A stretch of 57,771 nucleotides of DNA from Sphingobacterium litopenaei (GTDB taxonomy: Bacteria > Bacteroidota > Bacteroidia > Sphingobacteriales > Sphingobacteriaceae), in the NCBI RefSeq assembly GCF_014692495.1, contig NZ_JACOIJ010000022.1:1-57771 (forward strand). Reading direction: 5' to 3'. The position numbers and the translations under genes are program-made. The notes beneath the pieces were generated by a model. The model worked only from the letters and a program-made list of their open reading frames with translations. It had not been told where the DNA came from and did not search any database. Position 1 is the first letter of the stretch. Every line of letters begins with the position of its first letter. Positions 27,416 through 36,083 of this stretch are shown piece after piece.

Positions 27416-27541
27416 ATGTATAATAAAACAACATTTAAGCTATCAGCATTACAGCTCAAGCTTTACAATACAGAAAATCATTGCGAGAATGATTTGAATA
27501 AGTTCTTTGACAGACAGGAACGAAGCATTATCCTTAAATAA
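27416..27541 (+). CDS. Possible 41-residue small protein
   Basis: ATG 27416 to TAA 27541, encoding a charged helical peptide (LSALQLKLYNTENHCENDLN, then FFDRQERSIILK). The codons are plausible, but there is no clear ribosome-binding site or recognised family. Its position ahead of the primase gene fits a small regulator of the mobile module, or chance. Confidence 0.3.
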   Translation: MYNKTTFKLSALQLKLYNTENHCENDLNKFFDRQERSIILK

Positions 27542-27708
27542 AAAGGAAATTTTGTGAAAGTGAGAATAGGATTTCTATTCAATATACTGAAAGCACATTG
27601 GCAGGTAAATACCCGGTCCGTAGGGACTGACGTGAGTAGTTCCGACACTTATATTATAAATAGAGTTAAGTCCTATTACAAAGGAATCTAACTGATATTC
27701 AATCAACA

Positions 27709-27782
27709 AAAGCTCATTTAAAGCATTACTCAATAGAGCTTTAACGAGTAATCTTCTGCGGGAGATTTATTAAACAAATCTC
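27709..27782 (+). promoter_or_regulatory. Structured leader: interleaved inverted repeats upstream of the primase gene
   Basis: Four 7-nt arms occur in the order A-B-A'-B': AAAGCTC 27709-27715, ATTACTC 27725-27731, GAGCTTT 27736-27742, GAGTAAT 27746-27752. A third perfect hairpin follows (GAGATTT 27762-27768 / AAATCTC 27776-27782). As RNA, A/A' and B/B' can form an H-type pseudoknot or two exclusive hairpins. As DNA, they could be part of oriT next to the relaxase genes. The start codon is 58 bases downstream. The pairing is seen directly; the role is inferred. Confidence 0.5.
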
Positions 27783-27840
27783 AAGATCAGGAGCTTCCCC
27801 ATTGATAAACAAATATGTTTTACTTACAAACAATTATAAA

Positions 27841-28797
27841 ATGTCAACTTATGTTAATATTGATGAATTCCAAAATATTCGGATTTCAGATTTCCTTGCC
27901 GCCTTAGGACATTATCCTGTAAAGAAATCCGGTAAAGAACTATTTTATCACAGCATGCTTCGTCAGACCACTCGCTCTACTCCATCTTTCAGTGTATGGG
28001 ATGAAGGAGGCAAATGGATAGATAGAGGCGGGGCCAACCACTCGGGCATATATGGAGGGGGAATAATTCAACTAGCACTTGCCTACTGGCCTGAACTTTC
28101 ATTTAAAGAAGTTTTGCTTGAAATGCGAAAAACACTGAATATGCAATCCACCGATTCATACAAGAGTGCTCAAAATTTACATTCAATTTCCTCAAAGTCA
28201 ACAGAGTATGCATTTGACCTAGTTAAAACAAAACCGCTAGGCACAAACTTTTTGCTTACCAAATACTTAGAATCAAGAGGAATCTTTGATGTTGCCCAAG
28301 GACATCTCCTGGAAGTGTATTACAAGAACCATTTAAATAAAGATTCACAAACCAGTTATTATGCAGTAGGTTGGCAAAATGAACATAAGAATTATGAGTT
28401 TAGTACTATTAAAGGTTTTAAAAGTAGTATAGGAGCAAAAGGAATATCTATTGTTCCTGGATCAGATAAAGACCATGCTGCAGTTTTTGAAGGCTACATG
28501 GATTATTTAAGCTGGCTAAAACACACAAACCATAACACTATCTCTCCTACAATTTATGTACTTAATTCTATTGCGCAGTTAAATAAAACTATAGACAGAT
28601 TTAAATGCTTTAAACGAATAGATCTTTTTCTGGACAATGATAAGGCAGGAAGACAGGCCACAACACATATATTAAATGCACTTGCTCAGGCTAGGGACCA
28701 CTCCCGAGAATACAAAGGATACAAAGACTATAATGAAATGCTAGTGGACAAGCTTGGATGTAAATATCATTCCTTTAATAATTATTTAAAGCGATAA
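27841..28797 (+). CDS. TOPRIM-domain primase-like protein of the mobile element
   Basis: ATG 27841 (318 residues) is preferred; the frame extends to a TTG at 27802 without useful sequence. The N-terminal part resembles the CHC2-type primase zinc domain without clear cysteines (YHSMLRQTTRSTPSFSVWDEGGKWIDRG, about 36-63). The TOPRIM fold follows with its acidic residues (AAVFEGYMDYLSWLKH, about 216-231; IDLFLDNDKAGRQAT, about 260-274). Such proteins lead the mobilisation genes of Bacteroidota conjugative elements and probably prime the transferred strand. It is first of a long run of same-strand genes. Confidence 0.85.
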   Translation: MSTYVNIDEFQNIRISDFLAALGHYPVKKSGKELFYHSMLRQTTRSTPSFSVWDEGGKWIDRGGANHSGIYGGGIIQLALAYWPELSFKEVLLEMRKTLNMQSTDSYKSAQNLHSISSKSTEYAFDLVKTKPLGTNFLLTKYLESRGIFDVAQGHLLEVYYKNHLNKDSQTSYYAVGWQNEHKNYEFSTIKGFKSSIGAKGISIVPGSDKDHAAVFEGYMDYLSWLKHTNHNTISPTIYVLNSIAQLNKTIDRFKCFKRIDLFLDNDKAGRQATTHILNALAQARDHSREYKGYKDYNEMLVDKLGCKYHSFNNYLKR

Positions 28798-28809
28798 AAC
28801 CCTTTTACA

Positions 28810-29220
28810 ATGAATTATAAAAAGCCTTTAAATACTAAAAATAAAACTGAGCAAAAACGGCGTTATTATCTTTCCCTAACGCAATCTGAGTTCTCTAAGT
28901 TTGTAACGCTATCTAAGAGCTTAGGAATGAGTAAATCTAAGATTGTTAGATTAATGCTGATTGAAAACTCTGATATTATGCTTTATAATACGGTAGAGCT
29001 TATAAAAACTTTGGATTTTCTTGGTTGTCAAATTGCCCAAATTAGAAGTGCACTAGAACCTGTGATACACAAATATTTTACCCATCAAGGACAATATGAT
29101 AATACAAATAATATAAGTAGCTCAGTTCCCATAGCAAGTATTGAGGAATATTTAAAGACACTAAGCCGTATTGAAGAAAGCTTTCGTGGACTATTAAAAT
29201 TAACCAAGAAGATGAAATGA
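28810..29220 (+). CDS. Relaxosome accessory protein (ribbon-helix-helix type)
   Basis: 136 residues, basic N terminus. RYYLSLTQSEFSKFVTLSKSLGMSKSKIVRLML (about 19-51) fits a ribbon-helix-helix or MobA/MobC-like DNA-binding domain, followed by a helical tail (YLKTLSRIEESFRGLLKL). It overlaps the relaxase start by 4 bases (ATGA), the usual translational coupling of accessory protein and relaxase. It probably binds oriT and helps load the relaxase. Confidence 0.75.
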   Translation: MNYKKPLNTKNKTEQKRRYYLSLTQSEFSKFVTLSKSLGMSKSKIVRLMLIENSDIMLYNTVELIKTLDFLGCQIAQIRSALEPVIHKYFTHQGQYDNTNNISSSVPIASIEEYLKTLSRIEESFRGLLKLTKKMK

Positions 29221-30335
29221 GAGTGAAAATATTTAATAGTCAGCAATCATTTAAGGGTGTTTTATATAACATATCTAAAGTTAGTAGCGACAGAGCTGAA
29301 TTAATGTGCGCAGAAAATTTTCATGCTCTTGGTATTCTTAGAATTATAAAGCCAGAAGATTATATGGATTATTTAATGAGTATATCAATATCTAGTTATA
29401 TGAAAAAGCCACAATTACATACTGCAATTTCGTGTAAGGAGGAAATAAAAAATAAATGGGAGCTTACTGATATTGCAAAAAAGTGGCTAGATAGAATGGG
29501 CTACGGTAAGCAGCCCTACCTTATTTTTTTTCACTACGATACCAAAGTTAATCATGTCCACATAGTCTCTTCTCGTGTAGCACGTGAAGGTAAGGCCATT
29601 GATAACAGTTTTGAAGGTATACGCAGCTATTCAGTCTTGAATCAAATTTTAGGCATAGACACTCCAAAGCAAGCTGAACAAGATATAATTAAGGCCTTGA
29701 GTTATAAATTCTCTTCCCGCATGGAATTTATTATGATGCTCTATTCAATGGGATATGTCTGTGATATAAAAGATGGATATTTAAAGCTTATACGTCACGG
29801 GAGAGTACAGTCCGAAATTTCCCTTAGTAAAATTTATGCTAAAATAACTCCCAATGATCAATCTTCAAAACGAGTACAGCAACTTAAAGAGATTTTTTTA
29901 CAGGGTCTAAAAAAGTATGATACAGCAATACTAACAAAACACTATTTAAGTTATCAAAAATTTTCTTCTTACCCCATTTGTTGCACTTCAGAATTTATTT
30001 TACAGCTTAAAAAAGACTATAATATTGATCTGATCTTTCATGGCAGAAGCCGGCAGTTACCTACTCATTATTGTATAATTGATCATTGTAGTAAATCTAT
30101 TTTTGAAGGTAGCGATATATGTTCCATTGAGGAGTTTATTAGGCCTGTTAAGAACAATAATTTTGCTGAAAATCTAACACACTCAGCTTCCATAAACATT
30201 CTAAAGGCTGATATAGATAATGAATTTAAAGAATCTACAGGAATATCAATTGGAGATTTTAATATTGAAATCCTTGAAGAATATGATCCAGGGAGATTAA
30301 ATAAAAGAAGGAAATATAAAACTACCTCGCAGTAA
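29217..30335 (+). CDS. Relaxase/mobilisation nuclease
   Basis: 372 residues. The relaxase fold is suggested by YNISKVSSDRAELMCAENF near the N terminus, then HTAISCKEEIKNKWELTDIAKKWLDRMGYGKQPYLIFFHYDT, and the His cluster HYDTKVNHVHIVSSRVAREG (about 108-127), the metal site of MobA/VirD2-like relaxases. In Bacteroidota elements (MobB/BmgA type) this enzyme nicks oriT and leads the strand into the type IV channel. The C-terminal half (about 150-372) is weakly conserved. Which tyrosine is the nucleophile I cannot settle. Confidence 0.8.
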   Translation: MRVKIFNSQQSFKGVLYNISKVSSDRAELMCAENFHALGILRIIKPEDYMDYLMSISISSYMKKPQLHTAISCKEEIKNKWELTDIAKKWLDRMGYGKQPYLIFFHYDTKVNHVHIVSSRVAREGKAIDNSFEGIRSYSVLNQILGIDTPKQAEQDIIKALSYKFSSRMEFIMMLYSMGYVCDIKDGYLKLIRHGRVQSEISLSKIYAKITPNDQSSKRVQQLKEIFLQGLKKYDTAILTKHYLSYQKFSSYPICCTSEFILQLKKDYNIDLIFHGRSRQLPTHYCIIDHCSKSIFEGSDICSIEEFIRPVKNNNFAENLTHSASINILKADIDNEFKESTGISIGDFNIEILEEYDPGRLNKRRKYKTTSQ

Positions 30336-30349
30336 ATTAAACCCTGATT

Positions 30350-30973
30350 ATGATTATTCTATTTGCAAATATTAAAGGAGGAGTTGGAAAAAGCACCTTA
30401 ACACTTGCCTTGGCAAATTATCTATCGCAAGAACATAGAAGATGGGTTAGTATAGTAGATTTAGATTTCAAACAGTCTTTAGTAAACATGCAGAAGAATA
30501 CGCAAATACTTCAGACACCGGCTTTATACAGTATTTACTCTTGCGAGCAAGCCGAAAGCATGAATCTACTTTCGCAAATTAAAGAGCACCCAAATAAAAT
30601 TGTGCTTGTTGATACACCTAGCAATATTCAGGAAAGTACTCTTAAAAACTATTTTTCATTAGCCGATCTTATTATATGTCCTTTTTGCTATGATCAATAT
30701 ACTACCCATGCTACATTGCTATTTAGTTTAGTTATATCCAAAATTAATCCTAGAGTACCTATATGTTATATTCCTAATAGAATTAAATCTGGTCCTATTA
30801 TAGATGCAAAAGCTGAAATAGAAAAGGCTTTAGCAAACTTTGGTACCATTACTTCTATTATCAATGATAGAATAGACTTTCAAAAGCTAACAAATATTCA
30901 CACTCCCACGACCCTTTTAAGCCTGATAATGCCCGTGTTCGATAGTCTGTATCATCAGTATCTATACAAATAA
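30350..30973 (+). CDS. ParA/MinD-like ATPase (TraA position)
   Basis: 207 residues with a deviant Walker A motif at the N terminus (FANIKGGVGKSTLTLALANYL) and the Walker B region (IVLVDTPSNIQESTLKNYFSLADLIICPF, about 84-112). It lacks a separate DNA-binding domain. TraA of Bacteroidota conjugative transposons is such a ParA-type protein at the head of the tra operon; it may position the transfer machinery or assist maintenance. No ParB partner is nearby. Confidence 0.85.
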   Translation: MIILFANIKGGVGKSTLTLALANYLSQEHRRWVSIVDLDFKQSLVNMQKNTQILQTPALYSIYSCEQAESMNLLSQIKEHPNKIVLVDTPSNIQESTLKNYFSLADLIICPFCYDQYTTHATLLFSLVISKINPRVPICYIPNRIKSGPIIDAKAEIEKALANFGTITSIINDRIDFQKLTNIHTPTTLLSLIMPVFDSLYHQYLYK

Positions 30974-31005
30974 TTATTTCTAACATTTATTATTAATTCT
31001 TAACT

Positions 31006-31347
31006 ATGAACTGGTTTAACTTTTTATTAAGCCTTGCAATAGGCTACGCCATTTATTATGTTCTAAACATTCTCTACGACTTATACTTAAGTTCCCCCAA
31101 ACCAACTAGCCAAAGCGACTCGCATGAGATAATAATCCCTAGACCTGCCACTCCAGTAAAAGTCTCCTTAGCTAGTAGCGAAATTAAAGTATCCTCTAAG
31201 ATTCCTAGCGATCAGTATCCGGCAGATCAATCATCCACGGTTCTTAAGTCTGCTCAACTTGAATCAACAGGGGGAGTAAGTATGAATGAACTTTTCTCAC
31301 TTATGCAGAGCCAAGTTATAGAGTACACCAAGGCTATCCCCTATTAA
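31006..31347 (+). CDS. Small membrane-anchored protein, conjugation cluster
   Basis: 113 residues: one transmembrane segment at 4-27 (FNFLLSLAIGYAIYYVLNIL), then a proline/serine-rich linker (about 35-85) and a short helical end (MNELFSLMQSQVIEYTKAIP). No family is recognised. Its place between the ParA ATPase and the TraE genes is that of the small TraB-D proteins in related elements, which suggests a membrane accessory of the transfer apparatus. Confidence 0.65.
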   Translation: MNWFNFLLSLAIGYAIYYVLNILYDLYLSSPKPTSQSDSHEIIIPRPATPVKVSLASSEIKVSSKIPSDQYPADQSSTVLKSAQLESTGGVSMNELFSLMQSQVIEYTKAIPY

Positions 31348-31358
31348 CCCCAGCTGTT

Positions 31359-31661
31359 ATGCAAAAATCAACTTGTTTTATTTTATTCTACCTCATTATT
31401 TCCCTTAACGTAAAAACGCTTAACGCACAACCTGGAATAAATGAATTTTATAGCCTTACAAATGAGGTGAACCGCTATTATTTCAACTTTTCGGATCTCG
31501 CGCTAGCTATCGGAGCCATTTGTGGACTAATTGGAGGATTACGCATTTACAACAATTGGCAGCTGGGCAAAGATCGCATAGATACGCAGATCTCAGGATG
31601 GTTTATGTCCTGTCTATTTCTAACCATACTTAGCTCTGTACTCAAAGGGCTATTTCATTAA
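31359..31661 (+). CDS. TraE-like DUF4134 protein, first copy
   Basis: 100 residues with a signal segment ending near LNAQ and two transmembrane helices (DLALAIGAICGLIGGLRIY and WFMSCLFLTILSSVLKGLF). The loop NNWQLGKDRIDTQISGWF is the DUF4134 pattern. TraE is the VirB2-like subunit of Bacteroidota conjugation systems. A second, more canonical copy follows 32 bases later. This one is the more divergent, so the two may form a mixed structure or have split roles. Confidence 0.85.
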   Translation: MQKSTCFILFYLIISLNVKTLNAQPGINEFYSLTNEVNRYYFNFSDLALAIGAICGLIGGLRIYNNWQLGKDRIDTQISGWFMSCLFLTILSSVLKGLFH

Positions 31662-31693
31662 TTAACTAACACAACAACTAACTAAACAACATC

Positions 31694-32005
31694 ATGAAAC
31701 AACAACATTTTAAAAAACTATTTTCAGCATCCCTAATAGCCATTTTTTCGGTAAACCTTTTATATGGCCAAGGCGGAACTGTGGGAATTAATGCTGCAAC
31801 ATCCTCACTAAAAGGGTATGTAGACCCCATCTCTACTTTAATTTTAGCCATAGGTGCTGTTGTAGGACTTATTGGGGGAATCCGCGTATATATCAAATGG
31901 AATAGCGGGGATCAGGATATAAACAAAGAGTTAATGAGCTGGGGAGGTTCCTGCTTATTTCTTGTATTAGTGAGTGTGGTAATAAAAGCTTTTTTTGGCG
32001 TATGA
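31694..32005 (+). CDS. traE: TraE-like DUF4134 protein, second copy
   Basis: 103 residues: signal segment (FSASLIAIFSVNLLYGQ), GTVGINAATSSLKGYVDPIS, then two membrane helices (LILAIGAVVGLIGGIRVYI and SCLFLVLVSVVIKAFF) joined by KWNSGDQDINKELMSWGG. This is the canonical TraE form, a probable pilin-like VirB2 equivalent. It overlaps the TraF start by 4 bases. Confidence 0.9.
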   Translation: MKQQHFKKLFSASLIAIFSVNLLYGQGGTVGINAATSSLKGYVDPISTLILAIGAVVGLIGGIRVYIKWNSGDQDINKELMSWGGSCLFLVLVSVVIKAFFGV

Positions 32006-32313
32006 CACCTAAAAGTTATCCTATATACAAGGGGCTCCAAAAGCCCCTTACTTATAAAGGTTTTAAAGGTAAATACATTTATTGGGCTTTAGGTTCTTTA
32101 ATCTTAGGATTATTAGTGGGGGCAGTAGCGGCCGCATTAACAAACATGATTATTGCGGGACTTAGCGCGCTTGCTTCTATGGGTAGCTGTATTGCTTTTA
32201 TTCTTTATAAACAAAATAAAGGGCTTTACAACAGGAATATCTATTCCGGCATTTTTGTCCATCAAACTAAATTATCAATATACTATGAGAAAAGAAAACA
32301 AGAACCTATTTGA
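32002..32313 (+). CDS. traF: TraF-like DUF4133 membrane protein
   Basis: 103 residues: YPIYKGLQKPLTYKGFKGKYIYW at the N terminus is the family signature, followed by two transmembrane helices (about 30-75) and a basic cytoplasmic end. It corresponds to the VirB3 position directly before the VirB4 ATPase, and its last 29 bases overlap the start of traG. Confidence 0.9.
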   Translation: MTPKSYPIYKGLQKPLTYKGFKGKYIYWALGSLILGLLVGAVAAALTNMIIAGLSALASMGSCIAFILYKQNKGLYNRNIYSGIFVHQTKLSIYYEKRKQEPI

Positions 32314-34750
32314 CATACCCTATGTTGGAATAGACCATTACCAGGGTATGGATATTCTTTACAACGTTCATGGTGATTATTCGGCAATATTGAATATTAG
32401 TAATCCAGTAATGCAATACTCTGCAGATAGGGAACTTTATGTACAGTATCATCAGGTTTTATTAAATGTTGTTAAGATACTGGGCGAGGGTCATATCCTG
32501 CAAAAGCAAGATATCTTTATTCGCAAAGAGTATAAATCCACACAAAAACAAGAATTTCTAGAGCAGAAATATCAAGAGCATTTCTCAGGCAGACAGTATA
32601 CTGAAATACAAACCTATTTAACTATCTCAAGACAGGTTAAAAAAGGGGCCTTCTACTCCTATGATTCCACACAGCTTTCAGCTTTTGTTGTTAACATTCA
32701 GAAAATCTATGACTTATTTCTTCAGGCAGGTCTTAAGCCAAGAATACTGAAAAAAGCCGAAATAGATGGTTATGTTAAAAAGATTATGTCGATGAATTTT
32801 AAAGACGAACATATTTATTTAGATAACATTCGACCTCAAAACTCTGAATTAATAATGGGGAGTAAAGCAGTAAGGGCCATCACGTTAATAAACACGGAAA
32901 GTATAGATCTTCCAGAAATGGTTAGCCCCTATAGCATACGAAATGATGCTGGAGCTCAGAATTTCCCTATTGATAATTTCTTCTTTCTATATAATGTGCC
33001 CGACTACCAGCTCATTGTTTACAATCAATTAATCGAAATACCCGCTCAAAGGCAGCTTGTAAGCAAATTGGAAGTGAAAAGAAATAGGCACGCCGGAATT
33101 CCAGATCCTGCAAACACTTTATGTGTGGAAGATATAGACCGTCTTCTAGTAGATGTTGCACGTGAAAACCAACTTTTGGTCCATACCCATTGCTGCATTT
33201 TGATAGCTACGGATTCCAGAAATATTGATAAGGCAACCAATTATATAGAATCTGCGCTGTTTCAACAAGGCATCATAGCCTCACGCAATGCTTTTAATCA
33301 ACTAGAACTCTTTCGTGCTGCTCTTCCGGCAAATGCAATAGAGCTTAAAAAATTCGATTGGTTTCTTACAACCTGCGAAGCTGCTCTATGCTTATTTTTC
33401 AAAGAGCGCTTACTTACAGATGAACCATCTGACTTTTTACTTTATTTTACCGATAGGCAGGGTATACCCGTAGCGATTGATCCATCGGACTTACCTATGC
33501 AAAGTGGAAGGATAAAAAATCGCAACCGTTTTGTTTTAGGCTCCTCTGGTACAGGGAAAAGTTATGCTATCAATGCTATTGTGCAGCAATATTTACAATA
33601 TAATATGGATGTTGTAATTGTTGATGTTGGGCATTCCTACTCAGGGTTGTGCAGCACATACAATGGTAAATACATAACATATAGTGATCACAAACCTATA
33701 ACTATGAATCCCTTTGCTATCACAAAAGAAGAATATAATATTGAAAAAAAGGATTTTTTAATAACCCTAATATGTCTTCTATGGAAAGGATCTGAGGGTG
33801 AAACAACTACCTTAGAGCGTGATGTAATTGCAAAAACAATTTCAGACTACTATATAATCTATTTCTCTAATAACCAAGTAAAGGAAGTTTCAGAACTGAA
33901 TTTTAACAGCTTTTATACATTTGCTAAGAACCACATACCTCAGGTTATGAAAGAGGAAAACATACCCTTTGATGTGGATGAATTCTGTTTTGTATTAAAG
34001 AAGTTTTATAAGAGAGGTGAATATGAGCAGATATTAAACGAACCTGCTGACAAATCACTTTTCGATGAGCAGTTTGTAGTATATGAAATCGACAATATTC
34101 AATCCAACAAAATCCTTCTGCCTATAGTCACCCTTATTATCATGGATATGTTTATCCAAAAGATGAGACACAGAAAAAACAGAAGAAAGACGTTAATCCT
34201 AGAGGAAGCTTGGAGAGCAATCTCCTCACCTATTATGGCTAATTTCCTTTTGTATTTAAATAAAACAGTGCGCAAGTTTTATGGAGAAATAATCGAGGTG
34301 ACTCAAGAAATAAACGATATTATCGGAAACCCTATTATTAAAGATAGTATCATCAATAACTCGGATACAGTAATACTTTTGCAGCAAAAAGAGGCCGATT
34401 TAAAAAAAGTCGCAGAGCTTCTAAATATAAGTCCTATTGAACAGCTAAAAATTAGCACAATAAATAAACTTGACAACAAGCAAAATCGATCACGATTCAA
34501 TGAATTCTATATCAGAAGAGGAAATTCGGGAGAAGTTTATGGAGTAGAGGTAAGCCTATTTCACCATATGGCCTTTACAACAGAAAAACCTGAGAAAAAT
34601 GCTGTTGAAATATACGTTTGCCATTATAATACATATCCATTAGCTCTAAGTCGCCTGGTAGAAGACTTCAATAGCTCGAAGATGAGTCTTAAAGATTTTG
34701 TAAGTGAGGTAAACTTACGTGGTGAACCATTACTAATCTCACAAACATAA
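32285..34750 (+). CDS. traG: TraG-family conjugation ATPase (VirB4-like)
   Basis: ATG 32285 (821 residues) is preferred to upstream in-frame starts because MRKENKNLFDIPYVGIDHYQGMDILYNVHGDYSAIL is the normal family start. Walker A is at about 420 (GSSGTGKSYAINAIVQQYL), Walker B at about 638 (RKTLILEEAWRAI), and the C-terminal ATPase motif EVTQEINDIIGNPIIKDSIINN follows. It powers assembly of the type IV channel at the inner membrane. The length and motifs indicate an intact enzyme. Confidence 0.93.
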   Translation: MRKENKNLFDIPYVGIDHYQGMDILYNVHGDYSAILNISNPVMQYSADRELYVQYHQVLLNVVKILGEGHILQKQDIFIRKEYKSTQKQEFLEQKYQEHFSGRQYTEIQTYLTISRQVKKGAFYSYDSTQLSAFVVNIQKIYDLFLQAGLKPRILKKAEIDGYVKKIMSMNFKDEHIYLDNIRPQNSELIMGSKAVRAITLINTESIDLPEMVSPYSIRNDAGAQNFPIDNFFFLYNVPDYQLIVYNQLIEIPAQRQLVSKLEVKRNRHAGIPDPANTLCVEDIDRLLVDVARENQLLVHTHCCILIATDSRNIDKATNYIESALFQQGIIASRNAFNQLELFRAALPANAIELKKFDWFLTTCEAALCLFFKERLLTDEPSDFLLYFTDRQGIPVAIDPSDLPMQSGRIKNRNRFVLGSSGTGKSYAINAIVQQYLQYNMDVVIVDVGHSYSGLCSTYNGKYITYSDHKPITMNPFAITKEEYNIEKKDFLITLICLLWKGSEGETTTLERDVIAKTISDYYIIYFSNNQVKEVSELNFNSFYTFAKNHIPQVMKEENIPFDVDEFCFVLKKFYKRGEYEQILNEPADKSLFDEQFVVYEIDNIQSNKILLPIVTLIIMDMFIQKMRHRKNRRKTLILEEAWRAISSPIMANFLLYLNKTVRKFYGEIIEVTQEINDIIGNPIIKDSIINNSDTVILLQQKEADLKKVAELLNISPIEQLKISTINKLDNKQNRSRFNEFYIRRGNSGEVYGVEVSLFHHMAFTTEKPEKNAVEIYVCHYNTYPLALSRLVEDFNSSKMSLKDFVSEVNLRGEPLLISQT

Positions 34751-34767
34751 ACCCTAGAACATTCATT

Positions 34768-35427
34768 ATGAAAACACTAACCATTTTAATAATGACTCTG
34801 AGTATTACATTTGCCAATGCCCAAATTTATATTGATCCTACTGTTGCCGCCGCAACAGCCACACATGCAGGTGTAATAAACAATCAATTAAGTGATGTAA
34901 ACAATAATCTTACATTGATTCAACGAGGGCAGCTTGCTATAACCGGCCAACTCACCATTGCAAATGAATTGCAAAATCAAATTTATAGAGGACTTACAGA
35001 AGTGTCAGCCGTGATGCGATCGCTACTGGCGGTAAAAGATATCAGTGAAGTATCTATAGACATTGTTGAAAATGTAAACAAGGCATTACTAATTGCAAAA
35101 ACAAACCCCATATTACTTCTTTTTGCCGAACAGGGAGCCCGGGAATTTAAAACTAGGGCTACTAATTTATCTTTAGAAGTAGGAACCTTTGTTCTTAAAG
35201 GGGGTAAAGATAATCTGCTAGATGCCGGAGAACGTGCCAAACTGTTAAACTTTATACGTATAGAATTAAATATTCTTCGAGGTATAGCATTCGGAATGCA
35301 AAGAAGCATGTTTTGGGCACAGCAACGTGGCATACTACAATCTTTAAACCCTTATAGCACTTTTATTAATATAGACAAAAGTATAGCCGATGATATAATT
35401 AGGAACTCTAGACTTGTTAAGAAATGA
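34768..35427 (+). CDS. Secreted conjugation protein, paralogue 1 of 3
   Basis: 219 residues with a signal peptide (LTILIMTLSITFANAQ). The rest is mostly helical: LSDVNNNLTLIQRGQLAITGQL, LLLFAEQGAREFKTRA, then INRIELNILR-like helices and NPYSTFINIDKSIADDI at the end. Together with the next two genes it forms a triplicated family of the same size with 4-base overlaps. The position after traG is that of TraH/TraI (VirB5-like) components, so a periplasmic or pilus-tip role is inferred; I do not recognise the family name with certainty. Confidence 0.75.
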   Translation: MKTLTILIMTLSITFANAQIYIDPTVAAATATHAGVINNQLSDVNNNLTLIQRGQLAITGQLTIANELQNQIYRGLTEVSAVMRSLLAVKDISEVSIDIVENVNKALLIAKTNPILLLFAEQGAREFKTRATNLSLEVGTFVLKGGKDNLLDAGERAKLLNFIRIELNILRGIAFGMQRSMFWAQQRGILQSLNPYSTFINIDKSIADDIIRNSRLVKK

Positions 35428-36083
35428 AAACTATTGTGCTTATTTTCACCTTTAGCCTTTGTCTGAAAAATCCATTAAAAGCACAACTGAATGTTGAACT
35501 TCTACATCAACTGGTAGAACATAGTAAACAAGAGTATGATAAACAGCAAACTCTTCGCAACTCACAGGCTATAACCACAACAAACCAGCAAGTAAACAGT
35601 CAGCAAACGTCTTCTTTAAAAAGCCGCTATAGAGAGATTACTCAGCGGTTTGGGGTTCTAGGAACTGTGCTACTTACCCTAAGCACTTCTTTAGAATCCT
35701 CTGAGCTTGTAGACCAAATTATACAGGAACAGACTAGAATACTGCAGCATGTGCAAGATGACCCAAGCAAGACACTACTCGCTTTAAATGCTCAGAGCGA
35801 ATTAATTACAAGAGCTCAACATTTAGCAAAATATATTCTGGGACTAATGCTTAGCCTGGGCGAAATAAATCAGATGAAGCAAAGTGATCGGAGAATATTA
35901 TATGCCCATGTAATTACTGAGCTGAGAATTATATTAAGCATATCCAGAACGCTAGCCAATTCCATGTATTACTCCAGTGTGATTAACAAGGTTAAAGAGC
36001 AAGGGGCATTTTCTGATTTCGTCAATCAAGATAAACGTATAGTAGAAAGTATCCTATCTAAAATAAAAATCCTCGCACCATGA
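35424..36083 (+). CDS. Secreted conjugation protein, paralogue 2 of 3
   Basis: 219 residues with a signal peptide (VLIFTFSLCLKNPLKAQ) and a Gln/Ser-rich N-terminal helix (KQEYDKQQTLRNSQAI). The core aligns with its neighbours (ALNAQSELITRAQHLAKYILGLM; FSDFVNQDKRIVESIL in place of NPYSTFINIDK) but is the most divergent of the three, lacking the LLLFAEQ motif. ATGA overlaps couple it to genes on both sides. Confidence 0.75.
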   Translation: MKTIVLIFTFSLCLKNPLKAQLNVELLHQLVEHSKQEYDKQQTLRNSQAITTTNQQVNSQQTSSLKSRYREITQRFGVLGTVLLTLSTSLESSELVDQIIQEQTRILQHVQDDPSKTLLALNAQSELITRAQHLAKYILGLMLSLGEINQMKQSDRRILYAHVITELRIILSISRTLANSMYYSSVINKVKEQGAFSDFVNQDKRIVESILSKIKILAP

